Below are positions 1-7,092 of a stretch of DNA of 64,000 bases, in pieces. The notes under the pieces are model-generated. The model did no database searches, was not told the DNA's origin, and saw only the letters and a program-made list of their open reading frames with translations. Within the stretch, counting starts at the first letter, position 1, and every line of letters begins with the position of its first letter. Made by a program: the position numbers and the translations under genes. The DNA comes from Vibrio sp. VB16 (GTDB lineage: Bacteria > Pseudomonadota > Gammaproteobacteria > Enterobacterales > Vibrionaceae), in the NCBI RefSeq assembly GCF_015594925.2, contig NZ_CP087591.1, positions 62,001-126,000 of the forward strand, read 5' to 3'.

Positions 1-274
1 TGCCCGTGCCTTTAGGTAAGCACGTTGCAGACGTAACGATACTTTGAGGGTAGATTCACTGTTTATTTTCTGCATATGTATGATTATCGTTAGATTCCGC
101 AACCTCTGATTTGATTTCTATTTTATAACGACATATTGACCGAATAACAATCCTTACCTCAGTTTACTTTTAGTAGGTAGTGAAATTCTCGCCATTTATG
201 ATATGACTGTTCTTAAAACGTCTGATATGCTTTAGCCAGTTAACAACATTACATAAATTTAGGAAGATACCGCC

Positions 275-589
275 ATGAACAACGTTTTTGAGATTGTGAA
301 TCAGGCTCGTCGCAAAAATAAATTAAAGCGTGAACTCCAAGACAACGAAAAAAAGGTACGTGACAACACCAAACGCGTAGAGCTCTTAGACAACCTGTTA
401 GACTATATCAAACCTCAAATGTCACACGACGAAATTGTACTTATTATTAAGAACATGAAGGCCGATTACGAAGATCGTGTCGATGACCACATTATTAGTA
501 GCGCAGAGATTTCAAAATCACGACGTGAAATCAGTCGTCGTATTAGAGAACTAACTGAAGTCGACAAGCAGTCTCAAGGTAAAAAATAA
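275..589 (+). CDS. tmaR: TmaR (YeeX/DUF496) polar PTS regulator
   Basis: 104-residue, highly charged, coiled-coil protein. The recognisable family core is RRKNKLKRELQD, then RDNTKRVELLDNL, DYIKPQMS and MKADYEDRVDDHII, which closely match my recollection of E. coli YeeX/TmaR (about 109 residues). TmaR in E. coli clusters at a cell pole and sequesters PTS enzyme I there, so it tunes sugar uptake; that role is family knowledge, not visible here. The start is supported by AGGAAG at 261-266, eight bases upstream. The gene is monocistronic and followed by a strong hairpin at 625-662. No membrane segment or signal peptide is present. Family assignment is secure. Confidence 0.93.
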   Translation: MNNVFEIVNQARRKNKLKRELQDNEKKVRDNTKRVELLDNLLDYIKPQMSHDEIVLIIKNMKADYEDRVDDHIISSAEISKSRREISRRIRELTEVDKQSQGKK

Positions 590-624
590 CCTGTCTACAA
601 TGTAACGTTGTAGTACATAAACTG

Positions 625-662
625 AACCTCAATAATTGGGCTACCAATGTTGAGGTTTTTTT
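625..662 (+). terminator. Rho-independent terminator of tmaR
   Basis: AACCTCAA (625-632) pairs with TTGAGGTT (650-657). An inner stem ATTGG/CCAAT closes a GCTA loop, and a T-run starts at 656. It lies 36 bases after the tmaR stop. Confidence 0.85.
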
Positions 663-708
663 ATGCAAATTTTCAATAGATTCAGTAATCAAAATACACG
701 TTTTCTTT

Positions 709-727
709 TGTTAAACGTTTGCGTAAT
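709..727. promoter_or_regulatory. Possible LacI/PurR-type operator
   Basis: AAACGTTTGCGT (714-725) matches one half of the PurR consensus, centred on the CG pair; the other half is degraded. It lies about 170 bases upstream of the YgjV-like gene. This is weak evidence, since the partner half-site has at least two mismatches. Confidence 0.25.
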
Positions 728-894
728 CGCTAACTTACTAAAAACCCATTTTTGTGGCTTTCCTCACACTCTTGTACCTGATATATTCAGCGCCAATTAA
801 CAAGTAGAACCATTCGAGGCACGGAGCTTCCTCGTATATCTCACGAAGAGAAGAATTGGTACCGAATTATCGGCATTCAAATGAGGATTTAATA

Positions 895-1149
895 ATGGAA
901 TTTAATATGATTGAAATTATGGGTTACGTCGCTTCTATAATGGTTGCTATTTCATTAACAATGAAAGACATCGTGAAATTACGCGTTCTAAACTTTGTTG
1001 GTTGTACATTTTTTGTAATTTACGGTGTAATGATTGGGGCAATGCCCGTTGTGGCGACCAATGCTTTTATTGCTTGCGTAAACGTTTATTTCCTTTTCAA
1101 GATGTATCAAGAAAAAAAATTAAACGTAATGGATGCGATAAAGGTCTAA
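895..1149 (+). CDS. YgjV-like small inner-membrane protein
   Basis: 84-residue protein with about three hydrophobic segments: residues 4-24, 29-47 and 50-70, as counted from the chosen ATG. The loop SLTMKDIVKLRVLN between the first and second segments is the pattern I associate with YgjV/Imp-YgjV family proteins, whose function is unknown. An in-frame ATG exists at 856, but ATG 895 is preferred: it has GAGG at 883-886 and starts right before the first membrane helix. The C-terminus is a short basic cytoplasmic tail (YQEKKLNVMDAIKV). No operon partner. Family naming is from pattern only. Confidence 0.75.
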   Translation: MEFNMIEIMGYVASIMVAISLTMKDIVKLRVLNFVGCTFFVIYGVMIGAMPVVATNAFIACVNVYFLFKMYQEKKLNVMDAIKV

Positions 1150-1185
1150 CTGACCACTGTCATATATAGTCATATGACGAATGAA

Positions 1186-1215
1186 CTATCCCGACTCATT
1201 GACGAGTTGGGATAG
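1186..1215. terminator. Shared hairpin between convergent genes
   Basis: CTATCCCGACTC (1186-1197) pairs with GAGTTGGGATAG (1204-1215) with one G-U pair and a 6-base loop. It sits between the convergent YgjV-like and TetR genes. No strong T-run follows on either strand, so it may be a weak bidirectional terminator. Confidence 0.55.
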
Positions 1216-1228
1216 TATATCTCTTAAC

Positions 1229-1696
1229 TCACGCCTTAAAACTTATCTCAACCAGCGACTTCCCAATAAGCCACTCCAACTCTCGTTTACTTTCGCTGCC
1301 ATATTTATTATTTAGCAGATTATATAGCCAATCAATACCTTCCTGTACCGATTTTTCACCATTTTCAAAAGCAACAATATGATGAAATATAATACGAAGA
1401 ATCGATTTGAATTCAGGCCGACCTAGAGACTTCAACCAACTTTCAGAAAAATTTTCCAATTTATCATCTAGGTCTAAATGAGACACTAACATCCCATATA
1501 TGCGCGCATTTAGCGCCAACATAAAATCTTGCTTCTTAGGGAAGTGATGACTGATCCCTGTCCTTGAAAGCCCCGTCTGTTGACTTAAAGTCGTGTAGGT
1601 CATTTTGTCGTAACCCAACCTCAGCAACTGATCGGCAACAGCGTCTAAAATTCTCTCGATAGTAACTTTCGTTTCAGCTTTACTTCTTTTTGGCAT
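1229..1696 (-). CDS. LuxT/SwrT-like TetR-family regulator
   Basis: 155-residue TetR/AcrR-type DNA-binding protein. The N-terminal helix-turn-helix is clear at about residues 12-60, with YTTLSQQTGLSRTGISHHF as the recognition region; the remainder is a short ligand-binding or dimerisation domain. The opening MPKRSKAETKVTIERILDAV and the total length are those of the vibrio LuxT/SwrT group, which controls LuxO/quorum sensing and swarming in V. harveyi and V. parahaemolyticus. The subgroup assignment is from memory and could be a paralogue. Transcribed alone, with a 256-base upstream region shared with the divergent YfcZ-like gene; autoregulation from there would be typical of TetR proteins. Confidence 0.82.
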   Translation of the reverse strand: MPKRSKAETKVTIERILDAVADQLLRLGYDKMTYTTLSQQTGLSRTGISHHFPKKQDFMLALNARIYGMLVSHLDLDDKLENFSESWLKSLGRPEFKSILRIIFHHIVAFENGEKSVQEGIDWLYNLLNNKYGSESKRELEWLIGKSLVEISFKA

Positions 1697-1952
1697 AGAT
1701 CACCTCTTTTAACGACGTCATTAATTATTCAACGATCAATAAAATGGCGATAATAGATATAGCCATTCGTACTATTTGAGGTACATTAAATGGTTTTACC
1801 GAATAGATGATTGGCATCCATAAACTATTGCTATTCAACTTTGCTAATAGGTCTTTATTCATCTCGATCTTGCACTAATCAGGTCATATTTTTCTGGTTA
1901 TCTATCAAGTAGCTAATGTAGTATAGAGCGACTTTAAGTAAGAGGAATTGTT

Positions 1953-2264
1953 ATGACCAAAGATACAAATGGTATTGATCCAGAAAATGAACTTTGTGAA
2001 GCGTGTGGTGTTACTGCTGAAGTAGGGTTTATCATTGGAGAAGGTGACGAAGTTGCTGACGTATCTATATTCGCTCAGTCCAAACAGCTTCTACAAACCG
2101 AACTCGATAAATACATAGCATTAGCAAAAGACGTATGCGCAAATGTTGAGTATGATTCGAGCCCAATTGCTGACGATGCGAAAGAGTTACATGTACAGTT
2201 TAAATTTGAAGTAAGTGCTGAAAAGCTGATATTTGAACTCAAGTCTCGTTCGATCAGCCGCTAA
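1953..2264 (+). CDS. YfcZ/YiiS family protein (DUF406)
   Basis: 103-residue soluble protein. A CEAC motif near residue 15 is followed by the conserved pattern of this family: FAQSKQLLQTELDKYIALAKDV and the C-terminal FKFEVSAEKLIFELKSR, similar in layout to E. coli YiiS/YfcZ. The family has no assigned biochemical function. The start is supported by AGAGGAA about 9 bases upstream. Divergent from the LuxT-like gene. The paired cysteines could bind metal or form a disulfide, but nothing else shows this. Confidence 0.82.
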   Translation: MTKDTNGIDPENELCEACGVTAEVGFIIGEGDEVADVSIFAQSKQLLQTELDKYIALAKDVCANVEYDSSPIADDAKELHVQFKFEVSAEKLIFELKSRSISR

Positions 2265-2367
2265 CTCTCAAGTAGAAACGAGCTGATATCGTTAGCTCGT
2301 TTCGTCACCACGTCTTCAGTTTTTCAGATCTGTGCCGATAGATAACAAAATCATTAAGAAATTGCCC

Positions 2368-2973
2368 ATGTATTTTAATAAAACATTACTCACTCTTTGT
2401 TGCTTGATTCTACCCTCAGCTTCTATTGCTACACCGCTTGGCGAGTATGAAATACTGAATCATTTGGACAGTTACGGTAACCTATATCTTCGAAACAAGC
2501 CTTATACTTCTTTACCATCTGGTTTGGTCGTGAAGGGGAATCTAAATGTGTCGAAAACAAGCATAGAAAGACTCCCGCAGGGCCTAGTTGTAAATGGTAA
2601 TTTAGATGCTTCAAACAGCACACTTAAGCAGATTCGAAGAGGCACTAAAATTAGAGGCTATGCCAATTTTCTTGGCACGGCTATCGAAGCATGGCCAGTT
2701 GGTATTAAAGTAGGCGGCTATATTAACTTTACTGATACCCAACTGAATTCTTTGCCACCCAAATTGAGTGTGAATGGTGATTTGAGTGTTATTCGTACGC
2801 CATTAACAGAATTGCCCAATGAAATCATAGTAAAGGGTGACCTGTACATTGGTGGCTCTAAGATAGTCGCATTTCCAGAAACAATGACGGTTGATGGCAA
2901 TATATTTCTCGGTGGTAATGTCATTAAAACATGGCCGAAGAATCTCACCCTAGGTGGGGCAGTCGCTAGATAA
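2368..2973 (+). CDS. Exported leucine-rich solenoid repeat protein
   Basis: About 201 residues from ATG 2368; a longer GTG start at 2332 is possible. From 2368 the protein opens with a typical Sec signal peptide (MYFNKTLLTLCCLILPSASI, cleavage near IAT-PLG). The mature part is at least seven tandem units of 20-21 residues with the pattern LPxxLxVxGNLxVSxTxIxx, for example SLPSGLVVKGNLNVSKTSIE and RLPQGLVVNGNLDASNSTLK. Such repeats fold as a right-handed leucine-rich-repeat-like or beta-solenoid rod and usually bind other molecules. It would be periplasmic or surface exposed. No enzyme motif, no lipobox and no neighbour suggests a partner, so the function is unknown. Confidence 0.72.
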   Translation: MYFNKTLLTLCCLILPSASIATPLGEYEILNHLDSYGNLYLRNKPYTSLPSGLVVKGNLNVSKTSIERLPQGLVVNGNLDASNSTLKQIRRGTKIRGYANFLGTAIEAWPVGIKVGGYINFTDTQLNSLPPKLSVNGDLSVIRTPLTELPNEIIVKGDLYIGGSKIVAFPETMTVDGNIFLGGNVIKTWPKNLTLGGAVAR

Positions 2974-3041
2974 CCCAAAGCGGACCTAATTGATATGGTT
3001 TTTTCAACGACCAGTCAAAAATCATATTGCATTTGAAAGTT

Positions 3042-3064
3042 AAAAGGAGCATAACGCTCCTTTT
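3042..3064. terminator. Bidirectional rho-independent terminator
   Basis: AAAAGGAGC (3042-3050) pairs with GCTCCTTTT (3056-3064), loop ATAAC. The A and T runs on both sides let it serve both the solenoid gene (+) and the acyltransferase gene (-). Confidence 0.85.
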
Positions 3065-3065
3065 A

Positions 3066-4184
3066 TTACCCTTTATTATGGACCGGGTTAGCGTACATAT
3101 TGGTCAATACCTCTTTCGCTCCATCTGATAATTGGTCTAATTTGGCATTGAAATCTTGTTTAACTTTATCTGTTATAGAATCGTTTTCAATACCCGCAGC
3201 ATAAAGATTAACCGGATAAAGCGTATACAACTGACTTATCTGCTTATCTATTTCGAGGGCAAGCTCTTCAGGCTTATCAAATTCTTTCTCTATAACACGA
3301 CCAAAACAAACCGATACCCTGCCCTTATAACCGACGATACCTTTGACGATACTCTCAATATCTTCGAATTCAGTTTTTTCATAACTTCCATTATTCCGTT
3401 TTTCATCTAGCTCTCTAGCTTTGTCTAAATCGCATGGATCATTCTCATATGAGATCGCAACCGGAACAATATTTAGCGACTTAATATATTCGCCAAATCC
3501 CACCTTTCTTTTACGGCCTTCCACATGAAACATCTTAAGTATTGCAGGCTCAGTGATATCATTTCCGTCCTTAGCTCGACCTTCTCGTTGAGCAATCCAG
3601 ATAGAATTCCCAGTTTCTAGTGAGTTCTTAATATAAGAAGAAAGTAAACCCAGCGCTTTCAACAACTCTCTTGGTGCCTTAATAGAACGCTTTACAATAA
3701 AACTCTTATTAAGCCTCATCAGCTCCGTCGCACATGGTTTTTTAAGTAGGTTGTCTCCCGTCGCTATCCTGACTGTCTTGTGCTTACTATTATATAAACC
3801 ATAATTGATGAGAGCTGGATCCATCGCGATGTCTCTGTGGTTTGACACAAATAAATAGGGGATATCGCTATCTAAACTGTCAAGTCCCTCAAAAGCCACA
3901 CCATCGGTTGTTTTTCGAAGGGTATTCGCAAGATACTTTTCAACCTCCAATTGCACATCGGCTACCGTTTTTAGTTTACCCCATTTCGTTTTTAGAGTGA
4001 CCTTCACAAACGGAGAGAGAAGCGTCTTTAGCCACACAGGCTTGGTTGCAAAACGATGATTAATAATGGCACTGACAAACTCTTGGTCACAAATCAAACG
4101 ATCAATAGCGCCACTAATTTCTGAATCATTGTATGGTCGAATTTCTTGGTAAACATCTTTTTCAGAATTCATATTTTTCTTCAT
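3066..4184 (-). CDS. PlsC-type glycerolipid acyltransferase
   Basis: 372-residue protein of the 1-acylglycerol-phosphate acyltransferase fold. The acceptor motif is VSNHRDIAMDP (about residues 113-123). Its His and second Asp are separated by five residues rather than the usual four of HX4D, although an Asp also occurs two residues after the His. The later block QREGRAKDG corresponds to the EGTRS phosphate-binding motif, and VPVAISYE to the fourth block. No membrane helix is evident, so it may be cytosolic or peripheral. The substrate cannot be read from sequence. The start could also be the ATG five codons in (4172). Single gene, convergent with the solenoid protein gene. Confidence 0.78.
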   Translation of the reverse strand: MKKNMNSEKDVYQEIRPYNDSEISGAIDRLICDQEFVSAIINHRFATKPVWLKTLLSPFVKVTLKTKWGKLKTVADVQLEVEKYLANTLRKTTDGVAFEGLDSLDSDIPYLFVSNHRDIAMDPALINYGLYNSKHKTVRIATGDNLLKKPCATELMRLNKSFIVKRSIKAPRELLKALGLLSSYIKNSLETGNSIWIAQREGRAKDGNDITEPAILKMFHVEGRKRKVGFGEYIKSLNIVPVAISYENDPCDLDKARELDEKRNNGSYEKTEFEDIESIVKGIVGYKGRVSVCFGRVIEKEFDKPEELALEIDKQISQLYTLYPVNLYAAGIENDSITDKVKQDFNAKLDQLSDGAKEVLTNMYANPVHNKG

Positions 4185-4334
4185 TATTTTAAAATCGGGC
4201 TAATTCTACGCACTCTTTAACTTATATTCAGCATTAGTATTGGCATTTAATCATGGTCCGACCAGAGTATGTATTGATAATTACTCATTATGAGTGATAC
4301 AGCAACTAACCTGAACCCGAGATTGCATCATTAG

Positions 4335-4352
4335 GTTAGCTCTAGAGCTAAC
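4335..4352. promoter_or_regulatory. 18-bp perfect palindrome, operator candidate
   Basis: GTTAGCTCTAGAGCTAAC is a perfect dyad 57 bases before the cupin regulator start. A second, smaller dyad ACTCAT-T-ATGAGT lies at 4283-4295, and TTGGC/GCCAA at 4357-4371. The position between two divergent genes suggests a regulator-binding site, possibly for autoregulation. Confidence 0.45.
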
Positions 4353-4409
4353 TATATTGGCTTTATGCCAAATAACAGGTAACCTAGCGGCGAATTATTC
4401 GAGGCCACT

Positions 4410-5018
4410 ATGAACTACTCTATTCAGTTTGAAAACATCGCTCATCCTTACATCACTATTTCATCACGAAGAAAGACCTTAAAACACTCGCTGATGACCG
4501 TCATTAAAGGCACGATTTTGATAAAGGTGGGCAAGAATGAATACGCCGTAGAGCCAGGGCAATATTTTTGGATTCCTGCTGATTGCTTAGTCTCAACGAC
4601 CTTTTTTGCGTTGTCTACCGTTTCAACTATTGCATTTTCTCAACGACTTGCCGACTCATTTACGAATAAAGTTGGCTTTGTTGAAGCAAGTACTATCACA
4701 GAGAATGCATTTAGCTTACTGGCAGGTTCGTCTCTCGACAACGATTACCATCAAGTTTTGCTGCAGGTCGTTCGTCATGAGATAAAAAATAACAAACCTC
4801 AATTACTAATGAGTCAACTCAGCCAGCAATTTAACGCTTGGACACCAGACAATAACACGGGGCTAGATGCCGAAATCCATTTTTCATTAAAACTAAGAGA
4901 AGCACGAAAACGCGTGCTTTCTGGAAAGAAACCCGATCAGGTTGCATTAGAACTATTTGATGTTTCGCAACAAGAGTTTGCTGGCTTGTGTAAATTTGGT
5001 TTTGGAGCCTCCCTTTAG
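4410..5018 (+). CDS. Cupin-domain AraC-like regulatory protein
   Basis: 202-residue protein. Residues 1-90 resemble the N-terminal cupin arm of AraC-type sensors, with VIKGTILIKVGKNEYAVEPGQYFWIP showing the G(X)5 and PGxxxWIP pattern. The C-terminal half (about 120-202) is helical, ending LREARKRVLSGKKPDQVALELFDVSQQEFAGLCKFGF, which looks like one shortened AraC helix-turn-helix rather than the usual two. It may therefore be a degenerate or minimal AraC-type regulator. GAGG lies 7 bases before the ATG, and an 18-bp palindrome sits just upstream. Ligand and targets are unknown. Confidence 0.68.
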   Translation: MNYSIQFENIAHPYITISSRRKTLKHSLMTVIKGTILIKVGKNEYAVEPGQYFWIPADCLVSTTFFALSTVSTIAFSQRLADSFTNKVGFVEASTITENAFSLLAGSSLDNDYHQVLLQVVRHEIKNNKPQLLMSQLSQQFNAWTPDNNTGLDAEIHFSLKLREARKRVLSGKKPDQVALELFDVSQQEFAGLCKFGFGASL

Positions 5019-5027
5019 CATCGTTTG

Positions 5028-5118
5028 ATACCAGTCTAGCGAGACGAAGAAGCGAACCGTTCGAGACATCCATGTGCGAACACATTTCGCCTGGCCAGTT
5101 ATTTAGTGGCGCTGGTAT
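5028..5118. repeat. MITE-like 91-bp inverted-repeat element (candidate)
   Basis: The ends ATACCAG (5028-5034) and CTGGTAT (5112-5118) are perfect inverted repeats. Inside is a hairpin ATGTG-CGAA-CACAT (5072-5085). It fills the gap between the convergent cupin and NadD-like genes. No clear target duplication is visible, so it may simply be a structured 3' region. Confidence 0.3.
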
Positions 5119-5145
5119 GACAGCAAAATAACTTCGGAAAATACA

Positions 5146-5694
5146 TTAATATACGTTGTTTTCTAAAAGGTATTTCTCAACTGAAAATGTCGTCAATTTT
5201 TCCACGGATTTTTTGTTTCTAAGATTGTCTCTAATAAATGTACTTCTAATGTTTAGTTTTTCCGGGCACACAGTCACCGACCAACGCGTCAGTATTTCTT
5301 TGTAGCGCACAAACTTATCAAAACTTATGAAGTTATCAGGCCCCATAATGAAAGTAAGTTCAGCGTTAGCGTAGTGCTTTTCTAATGCCGACAATACCGC
5401 AAATGTTGTCACACTCTGTTCCGGTTGGTACAGCTCTTTTTCTACCTTGGAAATCTCTATTTTTTTCGAATTCAAATCTTTGACAAAGAGCTCAACTAAT
5501 TTGCAACGTAGTTCGTAATCCAACATTTCCTTACCCCAAGCGTGCGAGATACTTGGAACTAAGATAACCTTGTCGAAATGACTCAACGAATCAATGACGC
5601 TCTTATGACCTAAGCTCGGAGGATTAAATGCGCTCCCAAACACGGCAATTTTAGTTTTGTTCTCTATTTTTAACGACATAAGATAGATTTTCAC
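5146..5694 (-). CDS. Nicotinate-nucleotide adenylyltransferase-like protein (NadD family)
   Basis: 182-residue nucleotidyltransferase of the HxGH superfamily. The N-terminal GSAFNPPSLGHKSVI (about residues 20-34) is the GxFxPxHxGH nucleotide-binding motif with Ser-Leu instead of Ile-His in front of GH, so the first His of HxGH is replaced. The C-terminal IRSTFIRD matches the ISSTxIR motif that binds the triphosphate. The reaction would be nicotinate mononucleotide + ATP to deamido-NAD. It sits divergently beside nadE, which catalyses the next step, supporting the assignment. The replaced first His leaves activity open. The start is either GTG 5694 or ATG 5679; neither has a clear ribosome binding site. 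Confidence 0.75.
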   Translation of the reverse strand: MKIYLMSLKIENKTKIAVFGSAFNPPSLGHKSVIDSLSHFDKVILVPSISHAWGKEMLDYELRCKLVELFVKDLNSKKIEISKVEKELYQPEQSVTTFAVLSALEKHYANAELTFIMGPDNFISFDKFVRYKEILTRWSVTVCPEKLNIRSTFIRDNLRNKKSVEKLTTFSVEKYLLENNVY

Positions 5695-5762
5695 TGTTTT
5701 TAATGGTGAGTAATTAGGTATGATATTACCTGTTGATATATTTTGTAGGAAAAGGAACCCAA

Positions 5763-6593
5763 ATGGAACATCAAATTCGTGAAGAGATGCGCGTATTAGC
5801 TTCTATCGACCCTGATTTTGAGATTAATCGCCGAGTCGAATTCATTAAAGACAAACTAACCGAATCCGGTTGTAAATCGCTAGTATTAGGTATTAGCGGC
5901 GGTATTGACTCAACAACTTGTGGCCGTCTCGCTCAACTTGCCGTTATTGGTTTGAATGAAGCATCCTCAACCAACGAATACCAGTTCATTGCGGTTCGTC
6001 TTCCCTATGGCGAACAGAAAGATGAAGAGGAAGCACAGCTTGCCCTTTCCTTTATAGAACCAAGCTACTCGGTTTCTGTCAATATTAAAACAGGTGTTGA
6101 TGGTATCCACGCCGCCACTGGTGAAGCACTACAAGAAGCGGGTATTCTCCCTGACGACGACGCTAAACACGATTTTGTAAAAGGTAACGTTAAAGCCCGA
6201 GCACGTATGGTCGCTCAATACGAAATTGCCGGTTACGTTGGCGGATTGGTAATAGGTACCGATCACTCGGCGGAAAACATAACGGGCTTCTACACAAAGT
6301 TTGGCGATGGCGCTTGTGATTTAGCACCTTTGTTTGGTTTGAGTAAACGCCAAGTCAGACAACTCGCTAATACACTAGGTGCCCCTAATGTATTAGTGAA
6401 TAAAACACCAACCGCGGATCTAGAAGAGCTGTCTCCTCAAAAAGCGGACGAAGATGCACTGCATCTCACTTACGATCAGATCGACGATTTTTTAGAAGGC
6501 AAAGAAGTATCTGTAGATGTAGCGAATAGAATAGTCGCGACCTACAAAGCCACTCAGCATAAAAGAAAAGCAATACCAACCATTTACGACTGA
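5763..6593 (+). CDS. nadE: Ammonia-dependent NAD+ synthetase
   Basis: 276-residue NadE (EC 6.3.1.5), which amidates deamido-NAD to NAD using ammonia and ATP. The P-loop of N-type ATP pyrophosphatases, LGISGGIDSTTCGRLAQL, lies at about residues 44-61. Further family blocks are VRLPYGEQKDEEEAQ, GNVKARARMVAQY, IGTDHSAENITGFYTKFGDG and TPTADLEE. No glutaminase domain is present, so it is the short ammonia-dependent form. ATG 5763 is chosen over the upstream in-frame start at 5733 because AGGAAAAGGA precedes it and because it gives the normal family length. Divergent from the NadD-like gene. Confidence 0.96.
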   Translation: MEHQIREEMRVLASIDPDFEINRRVEFIKDKLTESGCKSLVLGISGGIDSTTCGRLAQLAVIGLNEASSTNEYQFIAVRLPYGEQKDEEEAQLALSFIEPSYSVSVNIKTGVDGIHAATGEALQEAGILPDDDAKHDFVKGNVKARARMVAQYEIAGYVGGLVIGTDHSAENITGFYTKFGDGACDLAPLFGLSKRQVRQLANTLGAPNVLVNKTPTADLEELSPQKADEDALHLTYDQIDDFLEGKEVSVDVANRIVATYKATQHKRKAIPTIYD

Positions 6594-6630
6594 GTTATTG
6601 ATAATAGAAACGGTCCCTAATTATAGAAAG

Positions 6631-6682
6631 AATCAGCGAGTAAAAGCATCCATGAAAGCCAATAGAGCTTTTACTTTCTGAT
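6631..6682 (+). terminator. Hairpin downstream of nadE
   Basis: AGTAAAAGC (6639-6647) pairs with GCTTTTACT (6666-6674). The stem is extended by AATCAG/CTGATT across a 2x2 internal loop. A short T-rich tail follows. Likely the nadE terminator. Confidence 0.6.
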
Positions 6683-6756
6683 TGTATCTTCAGCGAAGGG
6701 TTGTCACCGATGACCTATTGATTCAACCCTAACCATTAGAATAAACACCATTAAAT

Positions 6757-7092
6757 ATGCGAAATCAAACACCATTACAACTTCATTCATTGTCTCAACT
6801 CAAACCTGGTAGTCAGGTAGAAAGCATGGTATCAGGCGATAAATTTGTCATATTGGCAAACTACGGATCGCGCGCAATCGCTATCGAAAGTATTACTTTG
6901 GTCACGGTTAACGACCATGCACATAAGGATTGGTTCTGCGCATCCAGCAATGAGCCATTGAACAAACTCAAAGTGGGCAATATTATTACTAATAAACAAA
7001 CCTACGTCATCACCCATGTGTCTGACTACATACTTCATGCCAATCGTAGTGTTGAAATCACCAATCCAAAAGAGTACTTACTTTTAGATTAG
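6757..7092 (+). CDS. Hypothetical protein, 111 residues
   Basis: I do not recognise this protein. It is soluble and mixed alpha/beta in character, with segments such as LKPGSQVESMVSGDKFVIL and KVGNIITNKQTYVITHVSDY that suggest a small beta-barrel. There is one cysteine and no signal peptide or membrane helix. The stop codon overlaps the stop of the convergent MOSC-reductase gene by four bases. No good ribosome binding site precedes the ATG, which lowers confidence in the start but not in the frame, whose length and composition look coding. Confidence 0.6.
   Translation: MRNQTPLQLHSLSQLKPGSQVESMVSGDKFVILANYGSRAIAIESITLVTVNDHAHKDWFCASSNEPLNKLKVGNIITNKQTYVITHVSDYILHANRSVEITNPKEYLLLD

Larger units (their letters stand above)
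590..894. other. Intergenic region tmaR to ygjV-like
   Basis: It holds the tmaR terminator (625-662), a half-PurR-like site (about 714-725) and the presumed promoter of the next gene. A short inverted repeat CGAGG/CCTCG lies near 814-835. No open frame with a ribosome binding site was seen. Confidence 0.6.

Noticed and set aside
1..75. Open minus-strand frame of 25 codons running off the left edge
   Set aside because: An ATG at 75 reads MQKINSESTLKVSLRLQRAY, but there is no well-spaced ribosome site and the stretch is too short to judge.
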